64,000 nucleotides of DNA from CAVUMR01 sp963742715 (GCA_963742715.1 CAVUMR010000001.1:1550001-1614000); one strand, 5' to 3'; positions 1 to 8,665 are shown, counted from the stretch's first letter. The notes: a model not told the origin generated them from the letters alone. Program-made: numbers and translations.

Positions 1-2015
1 AGATTCCCAACGTCGGTCGGTCGATCGCCGACAAGATCGCCGAAGCGCGGAACACCGGCACGTTCGCCCAGCTAGAAGAGCTGCGCGCGGAGATCCCGCC
101 GGGCGTCCTGCGGCTGATGCGCATCCCGACTCTCGGACCCAAGAAAGCCCTGATGGTGTACCAGGAGCTGGGCATCGCCGAGGTCGACGAGCTGGCTGCC
201 GCGATCGACGCGGGTCGGCTGCGCGGGTTGAAGGGGTTCGGTCCGAAGACCGAGGAGAACATCCGCGCCGGTATCGAGCTGATGCGCAAATCTGGTGGAC
301 GGGTGCTGATGTCGGCCGCGCTGGACGTGGCCCAGCCGATCGTGACCGCACTGTCCACAGTGGCCGGATGTGTGCGGTGTACCTACGCCGGCTCGCTGCG
401 GCGCGGCCGGGAGAGCATCGGCGATGTCGACATTCTCGCCGCGGCCGCTGACTCCACGCCGTTGATGGCGGCCTTCGCCGAGCTGCCGCAGGTCGAGCGG
501 GTACTCGTGCGCGGCGAGACCAAGACGTCTATCCGTACCACCGCCGGCCTGCAGGTGGACCTGCGGGTGGTACCGCCGGAGTGCTGGGGCGCGGCACTGC
601 AGTACTTCACCGGATCGCGCGAGCACAACGTGGCGGTACGCGAAATCGCGGTCGGCAAGGGCCTCAAGTTGTCCGAGTACGGGCTGTTCTCCGCCGAGTC
701 GGGTGAGCTGATCGTGGCCGACACGGAGGAGGCCGTGTACAGCCGGCTGGGTCTGGCGTGGGTACCGCCGGAGCTGCGCGAAGACCGGGGCGAGGTGGCC
801 GCGGCGCGGCGGGGTGAGGTGCCGGAGTTGGTCGATCTTGACGATCTGCGCGGTGACCTGCACACCCATACCGACCTGACCGACGGGGTCTCGTCGCTGA
901 CCGAGATGCTCGACGCGGCGGCCGCCCGTGGCTACGACTATTACGCGGTCACCGACCACGCACCGGACCTGTTCATGCAGCGCATGACGCTGGACAAGGC
1001 GCTCGCGCAACGGGCCTCTCTCCGCGAGCTGCAACCGCGGTATCCGGATATGAAGCTGCTGCACGGTACCGAGCTGAACATCGGGCCGGACGGCTCGGTG
1101 GACTGGCCGCAGGACGTACTGGCCGGCTTCGACGTGTGCGTCGCCAGCGTGCACAGCCACTTCACGCTGTCCCGCGCGGAGCAGACCCGGCGGCTCATCC
1201 GGGCCTGCGAGAACCCGGGCGTACACGTGATCGGGCACCCGACCGGTCGCCTGATCGGCCGGCGCGAGCCGATCGACGTGGACCTGGACGCCGTGTTCGA
1301 GGTGGCCGCGCGTACCGGCACGATCATGGAGCTCAACGGCGGGCCGGACCGGCTCGACCTACGGGACGAGCACCTCCGCTGGGCGGCACGGCACGGCGTG
1401 CGGTTCGCGATCTCGTCCGACGCGCACGCGGTACCGCAGCTCGACTTCGTCCGGTACGCCACGATCACCGCCCGCCGTGGTTGGCTGCGCGCCGAGGACG
1501 TCGTGACGACCTGGCCGTACGAGCGACTGGTCGAACTGCTCCGCGATTCACGGCCGGCACCGTGGCCGTCCGTCGGTGGGTCGCGCGGCTGTGGCGGAGT
1601 CAGTTACCTGTCAGAAGCCCGAAATTCTTCTCGTCCACACCATGGGGATGTCGTCGTGGCTGGTCAAAGCATGAATGACCAGATATCCCCAACCGATGTC
1701 CACAAGCTGTGCACAGCACTGCCCACACGAATCCGTACGCGTCCACAGCTTTGTCCCCCGCCCTGTCCACCGGCGGGTTTGGCCTCCGGCCTCCTCGGTT
1801 CCTATGGTCTTGTGGCCGGCATGCCGCCCTCCCCGGGCCTGTCCCCGTTGAAGCACCACCTCGGCGGGAAACTGTCGTACCCCCGGGGTTGTCTTGTGTT
1901 CGCCGGTTCGGGCAATGGGCTGGAACGGGGGAACGGTGGCGGTCTCGGACGACATCCGCGCGGTCGGCGCCGCGCCGGATTTCGAGCGCACGCCGCCCCA
2001 GGACATCGCCGCTGA
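1..2015 (+). CDS. polX: DNA polymerase/3'-5' exonuclease PolX, 5'-truncated by the window edge
   Basis: Family X repair polymerase. The frame is open from base 3, so the start lies outside the window. Helix-hairpin-helix segments come first (around IPTLGPKKAL and LKGFGPKTEEN), then the nucleotidyltransferase site GDVDILAAA, then a C-terminal PHP phosphoesterase domain with metal ligands in DLHTHTDLTDG, VTDHAPD and SSDAHAVPQLD. Family resemblance ends near base 1560 (TTWPYERLVELL), yet no stop occurs in this frame until 2013-2015. The last ~145 codons are not protein-like and run 80 nt into dnaB. Either the native stop has mutated, or there is a frameshift or sequence error near 1560. Function is gap-filling and exonucleolytic proofreading in DNA repair, known for the family. 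Confidence 0.9.
   Translation, partial: IPNVGRSIADKIAEARNTGTFAQLEELRAEIPPGVLRLMRIPTLGPKKALMVYQELGIAEVDELAAAIDAGRLRGLKGFGPKTEENIRAGIELMRKSGGRVLMSAALDVAQPIVTALSTVAGCVRCTYAGSLRRGRESIGDVDILAAAADSTPLMAAFAELPQVERVLVRGETKTSIRTTAGLQVDLRVVPPECWGAALQYFTGSREHNVAVREIAVGKGLKLSEYGLFSAESGELIVADTEEAVYSRLGLAWVPPELREDRGEVAAARRGEVPELVDLDDLRGDLHTHTDLTDGVSSLTEMLDAAAARGYDYYAVTDHAPDLFMQRMTLDKALAQRASLRELQPRYPDMKLLHGTELNIGPDGSVDWPQDVLAGFDVCVASVHSHFTLSRAEQTRRLIRACENPGVHVIGHPTGRLIGRREPIDVDLDAVFEVAARTGTIMELNGGPDRLDLRDEHLRWAARHGVRFAISSDAHAVPQLDFVRYATITARRGWLRAEDVVTTWPYERLVELLRDSRPAPWPSVGGSRGCGGVSYLSEARNSSRPHHGDVVVAGQSMNDQISPTDVHKLCTALPTRIRTRPQLCPPPCPPAGLASGLLGSYGLVAGMPPSPGLSPLKHHLGGKLSYPRGCLVFAGSGNGLERGNGGGLGRHPRGRRRAGFRAHAAPGHRR
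1698..1775. promoter_or_regulatory. Cluster of degenerate DnaA-box-like sequences upstream of dnaB
   Basis: Five near matches to the actinobacterial DnaA box TTGTCCACA lie within about 75 nt: ATGTCCACA, CTGTGCACA, GCGTCCACA, TTGTCCCCC and CTGTCCACC. They lie between the recognisable end of PolX and the dnaB start. None is perfect, so this may simply be composition. It would make sense as a DnaA-sensitive dnaB promoter region. Confidence 0.3.
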
Positions 2016-4800
2016 GCAGTGCGTACTGGGCGGCATGCTGCTGTCCAAGGACGCCATCGCGGATGTGGTGGAGGTCCTTCGCAACGGCGACTTCTACCAG
2101 CCCAAACACGCGGTCGTCTTCGACGCGGTGCTGGATCTGTACGGTCGCGGCGAGCCGGCCGACCCGATCACCGTGTCCGCGGCGCTGGCCGGCGCGGGTG
2201 AGCTGGCCCGGATCGGTGGCGCGCCGTACCTGCACACGCTCATCGCCTCCGTGCCCACCGCCGCCAACGCGGCGTACTACGCCAGGATCGTCGCCGAGCG
2301 GGCGGTGCTGCGCCGGCTGATCGAGGCGGGCACCCGGATCGCGCAGCTCGGGTATGGCTCCGCCGCCGGTGGCGGGCGGGACATCGACGAGGTGGTCGAC
2401 CTCGCCCAACAGGCCATTTACGACGTCACCGAGAAGCGGATCAGCGAGGACTTCGCCGCGCTGGCCGAGCTGCTGCAGCCGACCCTCGACGAGATCGAGG
2501 CGATCGGCGCCAACAGCGGAATGATGAGCGGGGTGCCGACCGGATTCACCGATCTGGACCGGCTGCTCAACGGCCTTCACCCCGGCCAATTGATCATCGT
2601 GGCCGGGAGACCAGGCCTCGGGAAGGCTTTGGCGCTGGACACCCCGCTGCCCACACCGACCGGGTGGACCACGATGGGGGACGTCCAACCGGGTGACGAA
2701 CTCATCGGTGCCGATGGACAACCGACCCGGGTTGTCGCGGCGACCGACGTCATGCACGGGCGGCCGTGTTACGAAGTCGAGTTCTCGGACGGGACTGTCA
2801 TCGTCGCGGACGCGCAACACCAGTGGCGCACGAGCACGCGCGCCAGCCGTCGCCAGGCGGCCGAGAACCGCCCCGGCTGGTACTGGTCGGACGTGTCATT
2901 GGATCGGCTCCGCGACACACACGTGGCCGCACAGACCGACTCCGAGCAGTTGATCGCCATGCCCGATGTGGTGGCCGAGGTAGGGCCTGAGTTCCGGCAC
3001 GTCCTCCACACGGTCGCCGCTCAGGTAGGGATGGCGGGCACGACCGTACGGGAGTACCAGAGACACGGGACGCCGTGGCGCCGGACTGTGCCCGCCTCCC
3101 GCCGAGCCCTGGTCGGCGCATTGCTCGACCATGCGCTCCAACCGGTGAACGCCGCGGCGAAGGCCACGCACGATCCGATTGTGACGACCGAGCAGCTGGC
3201 GGCGACCGTTCGGTGCGTGGCAGACGGGCGACCCAACCACGCTGTCGCGGTGGCCGCAGCTGCCACGCTGCCGGACCGGGACCTCCTCGTGGCGCCGTAC
3301 ACGCTGGGTGTCTGGTTGGGCGACGGACACTCCGACGCCGCCAGGATCACCACCGCTGACCCGGAGATCGTCGCGAACGTGGAGGCGGACGGCTACGAGG
3401 TCGTCGGGGGCGCCCACCCGCTCACCTACAGCGTTCGGCTGCCTGCGGCCGCGCCATTCCCGGACCGCGACTGTGTCGTATGTGGCGCCCGTTTCACGCC
3501 GAAGGCTGCAAACATCCGGTCCTGTGGCCAGTCATGCGGTGGCCGCGCCCGCACAATGTCCGCCCCAGTTCCGCGGCCCACCTGCCCGGACTGCGGTCGG
3601 CCAGCCGCCGGGCGCCAATGCGCGGCGTGTCGTGCGCGGCTCGGCACTGTTCAGGGTCGCCTGCGCACCGTGGGGGTGCTGGGCAACAAACACATTCCGC
3701 AGGCGTACCTTCGCGCGTCCGAGAGCCAACGACGTGCCCTCCTGGCCGGGCTGCTCGACACCGACGGGCACGCCATGTCGGCTGGCACGATCCAGTTCGC
3801 CGTCACGTGTCGGCGGTTGGCTCTCGATGTGCGCGAACTGATCCTCAGCCTCGGCTACAAGGTGGCGCTGCGGACCAAGCGGGTCAACGGACGCCGCGAG
3901 GACAGTTCGATCTGCTACACCCTGACTTTCACCACCGCTGATCCGGTCTTCAAGCTGTCACGCAAGCTGGCGCGTCAGGTGAGCGCGGCCCGGGAGACCA
4001 CCCGACGCCGGTACATCGTGGACGTCCGCGAAGTCCCCTCGGTTCCGGTCCGCTGCGTACAGGTGGATAGCGCCGATCACATGTATCTCGCGAGCGAATC
4101 GTGGATACCGACACACAACTCCACTGTCGCGATGGACTTTCTCCGATCTGTGTCGGTTCGTAACAATTTGTCCAGTGTCATGTTCAGCCTGGAAATGAGC
4201 AAGGTCGAGATCGTGATGCGACTGCTCGCCGCCGAGGCCCGGGTGCCGTTGCACACGCTGCGGTCCGGTCAGCTCTCGGACGACGACTGGACGAAGCTGG
4301 CCCGCCGGATGGGCGAGATCAGCGAGGCGCCGCTGTTCATCGACGACACGCCCAACATGACGCTGATGGAGATCCGGGCCAAGGCGCGCCGGCTCAAGCA
4401 ACGCCATGACGTGAAGTTGATCGTGGTCGACTATCTGCAGCTGATGACCGGGCCCAAACGGGTGGAGAGCCGCCAGCAGGAGGTCGCGGAGCTTTCCCGG
4501 GGGCTGAAGCTGCTGGCCAAGGAGGTCGACTGTCCGGTCATCGCGGTCAGCCAGCTGAACCGTGGTCCGGAGCAGCGCACCGACAAGCGCCCGCAGCTGT
4601 CCGACCTGCGGGAAAGCGGTTCGATCGAGCAGGACGCCGACGTCGTCCTGCTGCTGCACCGCGAGGACTACTACGACCGCGAGTCGCCACGGGCCGGTGA
4701 GGCCGACTTCATCGTGGCCAAGCACCGGAACGGCCCGACCGACACCGTGACGGTCGCCGCCCAGCTGCACCTGTCCCGGTTCGTCGACATGGCGGTCTAG
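1936..4800 (+). CDS. dnaB: Replicative DNA helicase DnaB with an internal intein
   Basis: Hexameric replicative helicase of the replisome. The GTG at 1936 (VAVSDDIRAV) follows a GGGGGA tract by 3 nt and fits the usual N-terminus; an upstream ATG at 1915 is possible. The first 230 residues are the N-terminal collar and linker (PPQDIAAEQCVLGGML). Walker A is split by an intein: GRPGLGK before and STVAMDFLRS after. Walker B is VKLIVVDYLQLM, and the C-terminal motifs VSQLNRGPEQR and SGSIEQDADVV follow. The ORF is 954 aa; removing the 498-residue intein leaves about 456 aa, the normal DnaB length. Helicase activity therefore depends on protein splicing because the P-loop is interrupted. The overlap with the polX frame is discussed under polX. 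Confidence 0.97.
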   Translation: MAVSDDIRAVGAAPDFERTPPQDIAAEQCVLGGMLLSKDAIADVVEVLRNGDFYQPKHAVVFDAVLDLYGRGEPADPITVSAALAGAGELARIGGAPYLHTLIASVPTAANAAYYARIVAERAVLRRLIEAGTRIAQLGYGSAAGGGRDIDEVVDLAQQAIYDVTEKRISEDFAALAELLQPTLDEIEAIGANSGMMSGVPTGFTDLDRLLNGLHPGQLIIVAGRPGLGKALALDTPLPTPTGWTTMGDVQPGDELIGADGQPTRVVAATDVMHGRPCYEVEFSDGTVIVADAQHQWRTSTRASRRQAAENRPGWYWSDVSLDRLRDTHVAAQTDSEQLIAMPDVVAEVGPEFRHVLHTVAAQVGMAGTTVREYQRHGTPWRRTVPASRRALVGALLDHALQPVNAAAKATHDPIVTTEQLAATVRCVADGRPNHAVAVAAAATLPDRDLLVAPYTLGVWLGDGHSDAARITTADPEIVANVEADGYEVVGGAHPLTYSVRLPAAAPFPDRDCVVCGARFTPKAANIRSCGQSCGGRARTMSAPVPRPTCPDCGRPAAGRQCAACRARLGTVQGRLRTVGVLGNKHIPQAYLRASESQRRALLAGLLDTDGHAMSAGTIQFAVTCRRLALDVRELILSLGYKVALRTKRVNGRREDSSICYTLTFTTADPVFKLSRKLARQVSAARETTRRRYIVDVREVPSVPVRCVQVDSADHMYLASESWIPTHNSTVAMDFLRSVSVRNNLSSVMFSLEMSKVEIVMRLLAAEARVPLHTLRSGQLSDDDWTKLARRMGEISEAPLFIDDTPNMTLMEIRAKARRLKQRHDVKLIVVDYLQLMTGPKRVESRQQEVAELSRGLKLLAKEVDCPVIAVSQLNRGPEQRTDKRPQLSDLRESGSIEQDADVVLLLHREDYYDRESPRAGEADFIVAKHRNGPTDTVTVAAQLHLSRFVDMAV
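2626..4119 (+). mobile_element. Class-3 DnaB intein with LAGLIDADG endonuclease and zinc-finger insert
   Basis: In-frame insertion of 498 residues inside the P-loop lysine/serine of DnaB. It starts with Ala (ALALDTPLPTPTGWT), not Cys or Ser, and ends SWIPTHN before a +1 Ser. It carries the class-3 WCT set: Trp67 in the B block (QHQWRTS), Cys477 in the F block (VRCVQVD) and Thr496 two residues before the terminal Asn498. In this class the internal Cys replaces the missing first nucleophile. A homing endonuclease is nested inside, with two LAGLIDADG-type motifs: LGVWLGDGHSD (from about 3304) and LLAGLLDTDGH (from about 3739). Between them, bases 3472-3630 encode four Cys pairs (CVVC, C-4-C, CPDC, CAAC), probably a zinc-binding module. 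Inteins at this DnaB site are known in actinobacteria and phages. Confidence 0.93.
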
Positions 4801-4892
4801 GCGCATCCGGTCGAGAAGCGCGCCGGTGTCGGGCCGGCGACGATTGATCCAGTTCGGGAGTCCGCCGTTTCACGGCGCCCTCCGGTCGCGGG

Positions 4893-4898
4893 TACCGT
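4893..4898 (+). promoter_or_regulatory. Leaderless -10 box for the DUF84 NTPase gene
   Basis: TACCGT fits TANNNT and sits 6 nt before the GTG start at 4905. There is no Shine-Dalgarno sequence. This suggests transcription starts at the start codon. Confidence 0.55.
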
Positions 4899-4904
4899 GA
4901 CCAC

Positions 4905-5465
4905 GTGTTGGTCGCAGTGGGCTCGGTGAACCCGCTCAAGGTCGCGGCGGTGCGGGAAGCGTTCACCCGCGTCTGGCCGGACCGCCCGTGGCGGGTCACC
5001 GGCGTGGAGGTCAACTCGGACGGTTCGGATCAGCCGCTACGGGATCCGGACTGCATCGCCGAGGCGCGCAACCGTGCCCGGACCGCGCTGACCGCCCTCG
5101 ACGCGGAGTACGGCGTCGGGCTGTACGCCGAGCTGCACCGGATCGGCGAGCACTGGTTCGACACCGGCTGGGTGGTCGTGGTGGCCGCCGACGGTACCGA
5201 GAGCATCGGTTCGACCATCCAGATGCCCGCGCCGCCGCAGATGATGGAGATCGTCGAGCAGGTGACCGAGGAACTCGACGACGACGACGCGGACGCGACC
5301 GGCGGTCCGGCAGCACCGGGCATGGCGGCCGGCGGATTCTCCGAGTCGAGCGAGAGCCACGCGGATCTGATGAGCCACCGCGCGGTGGTACCGACGAGCG
5401 GCTACACGGACGGGGTCGTGTCAGCGCTGGTGCGGTTCGTACACCCGGATCTGTTTCAGCGGTAG
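4905..5465 (+). CDS. DUF84/YjjX-family inosine/xanthosine triphosphatase-like protein
   Basis: This 186-aa protein resembles YjjX (NTPase_I-T), which hydrolyses non-canonical ITP/XTP, a house-cleaning role in the cytoplasm. The N-terminal VAVGSVNPLKVAAVREAF and the SDQPLRDPDCIAEARNRA segment are family signatures. The C-terminus SALVRFVHPDLF also fits. An acidic and Gly/Ala-rich insertion (EELDDDDADATGG onward, about residues 125-155) separates the core from the C-terminal end and is not usual. GTG start chosen because of the leaderless -10 box 6 nt upstream. The gene overlaps the convergent phosphoribosyltransferase gene by 10 nt. Substrate specificity is inferred from the family. Confidence 0.8.
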   Translation: MLVAVGSVNPLKVAAVREAFTRVWPDRPWRVTGVEVNSDGSDQPLRDPDCIAEARNRARTALTALDAEYGVGLYAELHRIGEHWFDTGWVVVVAADGTESIGSTIQMPAPPQMMEIVEQVTEELDDDDADATGGPAAPGMAAGGFSESSESHADLMSHRAVVPTSGYTDGVVSALVRFVHPDLFQR

Positions 5466-6175
5466 CGGCGGCGCTCCGCCGACTGCGCCGGCCGATCCGC
5501 GTCGGTTTCCCGGGCGGCGGCCCCCGACCGGTGCAGCATCGCGCGTACCTGGTCGTCGGCCACCTGCTTGAAGTCGCCGTAGTACTGCCCCACCGCGCCG
5601 AATGACGGTGGTACCAGCGGGCAGACGACCTCGTCCGCCAGTTCGGTCAACGCCTGCACGGCCTCGTCGGAGCCCACCGGTACGGCGACCACCACCCTGG
5701 CCGCGCCCAGTTTCCGTGCGAGCAGGACCGCGGCCCGGGCCGTGGCGCCGGTCGCCAGCCCGTCGTCGACGACGACCGCGACCCGCTCGGACAGGTCCAG
5801 TGGCGGCTTTCCGGCCCGGTACTCCTGCTCCCGGCGTACCACCTCGGTCCGCTCGCGCTCCTGCACGGCCTCGATCTGATCGTCACGCAACCGGCGGGCG
5901 ACGTCGTCGTTGTACACGATCACGCCGCCCGGACCGACCGCGCCGAACGCGACCTCCGGTGACCACGGCACCCCGAGCTTGCGGATGACCAGTACGTCGA
6001 GCGGCAGCGCGAGCCGCCGGGCCGCCTCCGCGGCCACCGGCACACCCCCGCGGACCAGCCCCAGCACGACCGCGTCCGGATCAGCGGCGTACCGGCCGAG
6101 CAGCGCGGCGAGTGCGGCTCCCCCTTCGCGACGGTCGCGGTACACCGCCGCGCCGAGACGCTGGCGGAAGCTCAT
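5456..6175 (-). CDS. Phosphoribosyltransferase family protein
   Basis: A 239-aa type I PRTase-fold protein. The PRPP-binding loop is VAVVVDDGLATGATARAA (about residues 133-150), with the two acidic residues followed by a Gly/Thr loop. The N-terminal RDRREGGAALAALL and LVRGGVPVAAEAARRL segments match the family of predicted phosphoribosyltransferases often found in actinobacteria. The C-terminal 20 residues are charged and probably disordered. No base-specific hood is recognisable, so the substrate is unknown. It is convergent with and overlaps the DUF84 gene by 10 nt. ATG start; no clear Shine-Dalgarno sequence. Confidence 0.82.
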   Translation of the reverse strand: MSFRQRLGAAVYRDRREGGAALAALLGRYAADPDAVVLGLVRGGVPVAAEAARRLALPLDVLVIRKLGVPWSPEVAFGAVGPGGVIVYNDDVARRLRDDQIEAVQERERTEVVRREQEYRAGKPPLDLSERVAVVVDDGLATGATARAAVLLARKLGAARVVVAVPVGSDEAVQALTELADEVVCPLVPPSFGAVGQYYGDFKQVADDQVRAMLHRSGAAARETDADRPAQSAERRRYR

Positions 6176-6293
6176 CTCTACTGTGTACGCCTGGTGATCG
6201 GTTTGCGCATGTTGGAGCGGTGCGGGCCGGCCAAGCCGATCTGTCCGGCCCGTCCGCCACCGCCCGGCCCGGCCGGTGCCAGCCGCCCCCCGG

Positions 6294-6665
6294 TCAGCCG
6301 CCGGCGCCGGTCACCAGCCAGCCCAGGAACGCCGCGCCGACCCCGGCCACGGCGCTGACCAGCACATTCAGCGCCGCGTACAGCCGAGCGCCGTCGCGGG
6401 CCAGCCGGACGGTTTCATACCCGAAGGTGGAGTACGTGGTGAGCGCCCCGCAGAACCCGACGCCGACCAGCGCCCGCAGCTGATCCGGCAGGCCGAGCGC
6501 CTGTATCGCGCCGGCGACCAGCCCGAGCAGCAGCGAGCCGGTCACGTTCACCGCGAAGGTGCCCCACGGGAACATCGAGTCGTGCCGCGCCTGTACCGCG
6601 CGATCGGCGAGGTATCGCACCGGTGCGCCCACCGCGCCACCGATCAGTACGAGCAGCAGCGTCAC
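6294..6665 (-). CDS. crcB: Fluoride channel CrcB/Fluc, second copy
   Basis: A 123-aa Fluc protein that exports F- as an antiparallel dimer. Seen: GGAVGAPVRYLADR in TM1, VNVTGSLLLG in TM2, GALTTYSTFGYET in TM3 (the phenylalanine-box region) and a fourth hydrophobic helix. The GTG start at 6665 overlaps the stop of the first crcB copy by 4 nt (GTGA), so translation is coupled. In actinobacteria and Firmicutes, tandem crcB genes commonly encode heterodimers; here that is inferred. No fluoride riboswitch was recognised upstream of the operon. Confidence 0.93.
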   Translation of the reverse strand: MTLLLVLIGGAVGAPVRYLADRAVQARHDSMFPWGTFAVNVTGSLLLGLVAGAIQALGLPDQLRALVGVGFCGALTTYSTFGYETVRLARDGARLYAALNVLVSAVAGVGAAFLGWLVTGAGG

Positions 6666-7138
6666 GATCGCCCCCGGCGCCGCAACCGGCGGACGGCCGC
6701 GTCGCCCAGGTACACCGCGGTCAACGCCGCGGCCACGGTGCCGGCGAGATAGCCGAACGCCGCACCCGGCCGACCGGCGAGCAGCAGCCGGTCGACTTCC
6801 AGCGCGTACGTCGAGAAGGTGGTGAAGCCACCGAGCACGCCGACGCCGAGGAACGGCCGGGCCAGCCGGTGCGGATCGGCGAGCCCGGCGAGCAGCGCCA
6901 TCAGCGCGCCCAGCAGCAGGCAGCCGGCCGTGTTGATCAGCAAGGTGGCCAGCGGAAACTCGGCCGGATCCGCCGGTAGCGCGACCGAGATCCCGTACCG
7001 GGCCGCCGCCCCGAGCGCGCCGCCGGCGGCGACCGCCGCGAGCACGTCCCAGCCGGGACGGGTGCCGTGTCGGGTCGCGCGGCCGGCCTCGGTCGGCTCC
7101 GCCCGCGGCGGTTGCGCGCGCGTCCCCGTCCCGCTCAT
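6662..7138 (-). CDS. crcB: Fluoride channel CrcB/Fluc, first copy
   Basis: A 158-aa Fluc protein with an N-terminal charged tail of about 30 residues (TRAQPPRAEPTEAGRAT) not found in its partner. Motifs: GGALGAAARYGIS, LINTAGCLLLG and GGFTTFSTYALE, covering the four-helix fold. It starts on the ATGA overlap with the upstream membrane protein gene and ends on the GTGA overlap with the second copy. The three genes therefore form one tightly coupled operon. Role: fluoride efflux across the cytoplasmic membrane, known for the family. Confidence 0.94.
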   Translation of the reverse strand: MSGTGTRAQPPRAEPTEAGRATRHGTRPGWDVLAAVAAGGALGAAARYGISVALPADPAEFPLATLLINTAGCLLLGALMALLAGLADPHRLARPFLGVGVLGGFTTFSTYALEVDRLLLAGRPGAAFGYLAGTVAAALTAVYLGDAAVRRLRRRGRS

Positions 7139-8526
7139 CGGCTGACCGGGACGGTCGGGGACGAGCCGCCGCGGTCATCAGTCGCCCCTGCCGCCGCGCC
7201 GGCCGCGTCCGCTCGTTCCGGCTCCGGCCGCGGAGTCGCGCGGCTCAGCGCCACCGCCCACACCGCGTACGCGGCCGGATAGAGCAGGTAGCCGAACCTG
7301 CTGGCCGGCGCGAGCAGGATCGCGGCGAGCATCGCGATCGCCGCCCGCCAGGCCACCGCGCCGGCGTCCCGGGGCGGCTGGAGCACCAGGTGCACACCGA
7401 TGGCGAGCGCCGCCGCGGCCAGCAGGATCGCCGCCAGGACCCGACCCCCCGGCACCGTCTCGGCAAGGACGTGACCGGGGAAGTTGCTCGCCGCGGGACT
7501 TCCGGCCAGTCCCAGCCCGAGGGGGTACCGGATGAGGTTCTCCAGTACCCCGTCCGGGCGGGCCACCAGCACCGGCAGCAACGTCAGCACCGGCAGACCG
7601 AGTGCGGGCAGCAGGTACCTGACCGCGTCCGCGCGCGAGCGGGTGGTCCCGGCCGCCGGCCGCAGCCACCGGAGCAGCACGTACACCCCGAGAATCACCA
7701 ACACCGGCCAGCCGAACAGCTTGAGTGATCCGGCGGCGCCGGCCGCGAACCCGGCCCCGGTCCACCGTTCCCGGGTCGCCAGCGCGAGTGCCAGCAGGGT
7801 CAGTCCCAGCACCGGCAGGTCGTCCCCGCCGGTGGCGAGGGTGAGCGCGCAGACCGGCAGCGCGGCCACCACCTGCGCGGCCCGGATCAGCGGTGGCCCC
7901 GGGACCCGGCCCCACAGCAGCCGGATCGCGACCAGCACGGTCACCGCGGTGACCAGCGCGAATCCGATCCGGGCGTCGGTCCACCAGTGCGCGCCGAACA
8001 CCCGGCGGGGCAGCCCGAACAGGGCCATGCCCGGCTGGTACGGCACGTACGCGAGGTAGCCGAGGTGCGGTAGCGCCGCCTCGATCCCGGCGTGGGACAG
8101 GTACGGGCTGCCGGTGTCGAGCAGCCGCGCGCCGGCCGCCTCGACCACGACCACCTCGTCCTGGGCGCGATCCGGTGCCCCGCCGGCCCGTTGTACCGCC
8201 TGCACCAGCAGCGGCAGCAGCGTGGTACCGAGCCAGCCGACCGCGAGTACCGCCCACCGGCCGGGAGCGCCGGTCCACCGACCGGGACGACCGCCCGAGC
8301 GGCGGCGGGCCGCGGCGACCAGTTGCGCCAGCGTGACCGTGGTCGCCAGGGCGTACCCGATGACCGCGATCGAGCCCCACGCGCGATGCGCGGGCAACGT
8401 CGAGGTGGCCGCGGTGAGTCCGGCGAACGCCGTGGACACGCCGTACAACCCGAGGTCGGCCGCCAGTCCGTCGGCGGCCCGGTGGACGCGTCGAAGGAGC
8501 CGGCTGGCGCTGTCCGTGCGGGTCAC
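7135..8526 (-). CDS. Polytopic membrane protein, GT-C/GT87-like
   Basis: A 463-aa protein with about 10-12 predicted membrane helices (for example STAFAGLTAATSTLPAHRAW, AVLAVGWLGTTLLPLLVQAV and AAILLAAAALAIGVHLVL). The region after TM3 holds a conserved-looking loop, LDTGSPYLSHAGIEAALPHLGYLAYVP in part, similar to the acidic first loop of GT-C polyprenyl-sugar glycosyltransferases (GT87/DUF2029 type) of actinobacteria. No catalytic residue can be assigned with confidence, so the enzymatic role is inference. GTG start. The gene leads the operon with the two crcB genes through an ATGA overlap; why a glycosyltransferase-like protein would be coupled to fluoride export is unclear. Confidence 0.7.
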   Translation of the reverse strand: MTRTDSASRLLRRVHRAADGLAADLGLYGVSTAFAGLTAATSTLPAHRAWGSIAVIGYALATTVTLAQLVAAARRRSGGRPGRWTGAPGRWAVLAVGWLGTTLLPLLVQAVQRAGGAPDRAQDEVVVVEAAGARLLDTGSPYLSHAGIEAALPHLGYLAYVPYQPGMALFGLPRRVFGAHWWTDARIGFALVTAVTVLVAIRLLWGRVPGPPLIRAAQVVAALPVCALTLATGGDDLPVLGLTLLALALATRERWTGAGFAAGAAGSLKLFGWPVLVILGVYVLLRWLRPAAGTTRSRADAVRYLLPALGLPVLTLLPVLVARPDGVLENLIRYPLGLGLAGSPAASNFPGHVLAETVPGGRVLAAILLAAAALAIGVHLVLQPPRDAGAVAWRAAIAMLAAILLAPASRFGYLLYPAAYAVWAVALSRATPRPEPERADAAGAAAGATDDRGGSSPTVPVSR

Positions 8527-8665
8527 GGCCAGCAGTCTGGCATGCGCGGCCGGCCGTCCCGGTCAGCGGCCGGGCACGGCGCTACGGCCGGCTATGCGGC
8601 GCGGGTGGTGGAGCGGGGTGCGGTTGCGGCGGTGTGCGAAGGCTGCGCGGCGGCGGAGCCGAACG

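Noticed and set aside
8527..8665. Fluoride riboswitch upstream of the crcB operon
   Set aside because: I could not find the conserved pseudoknot pattern in the sequence before the operon start.
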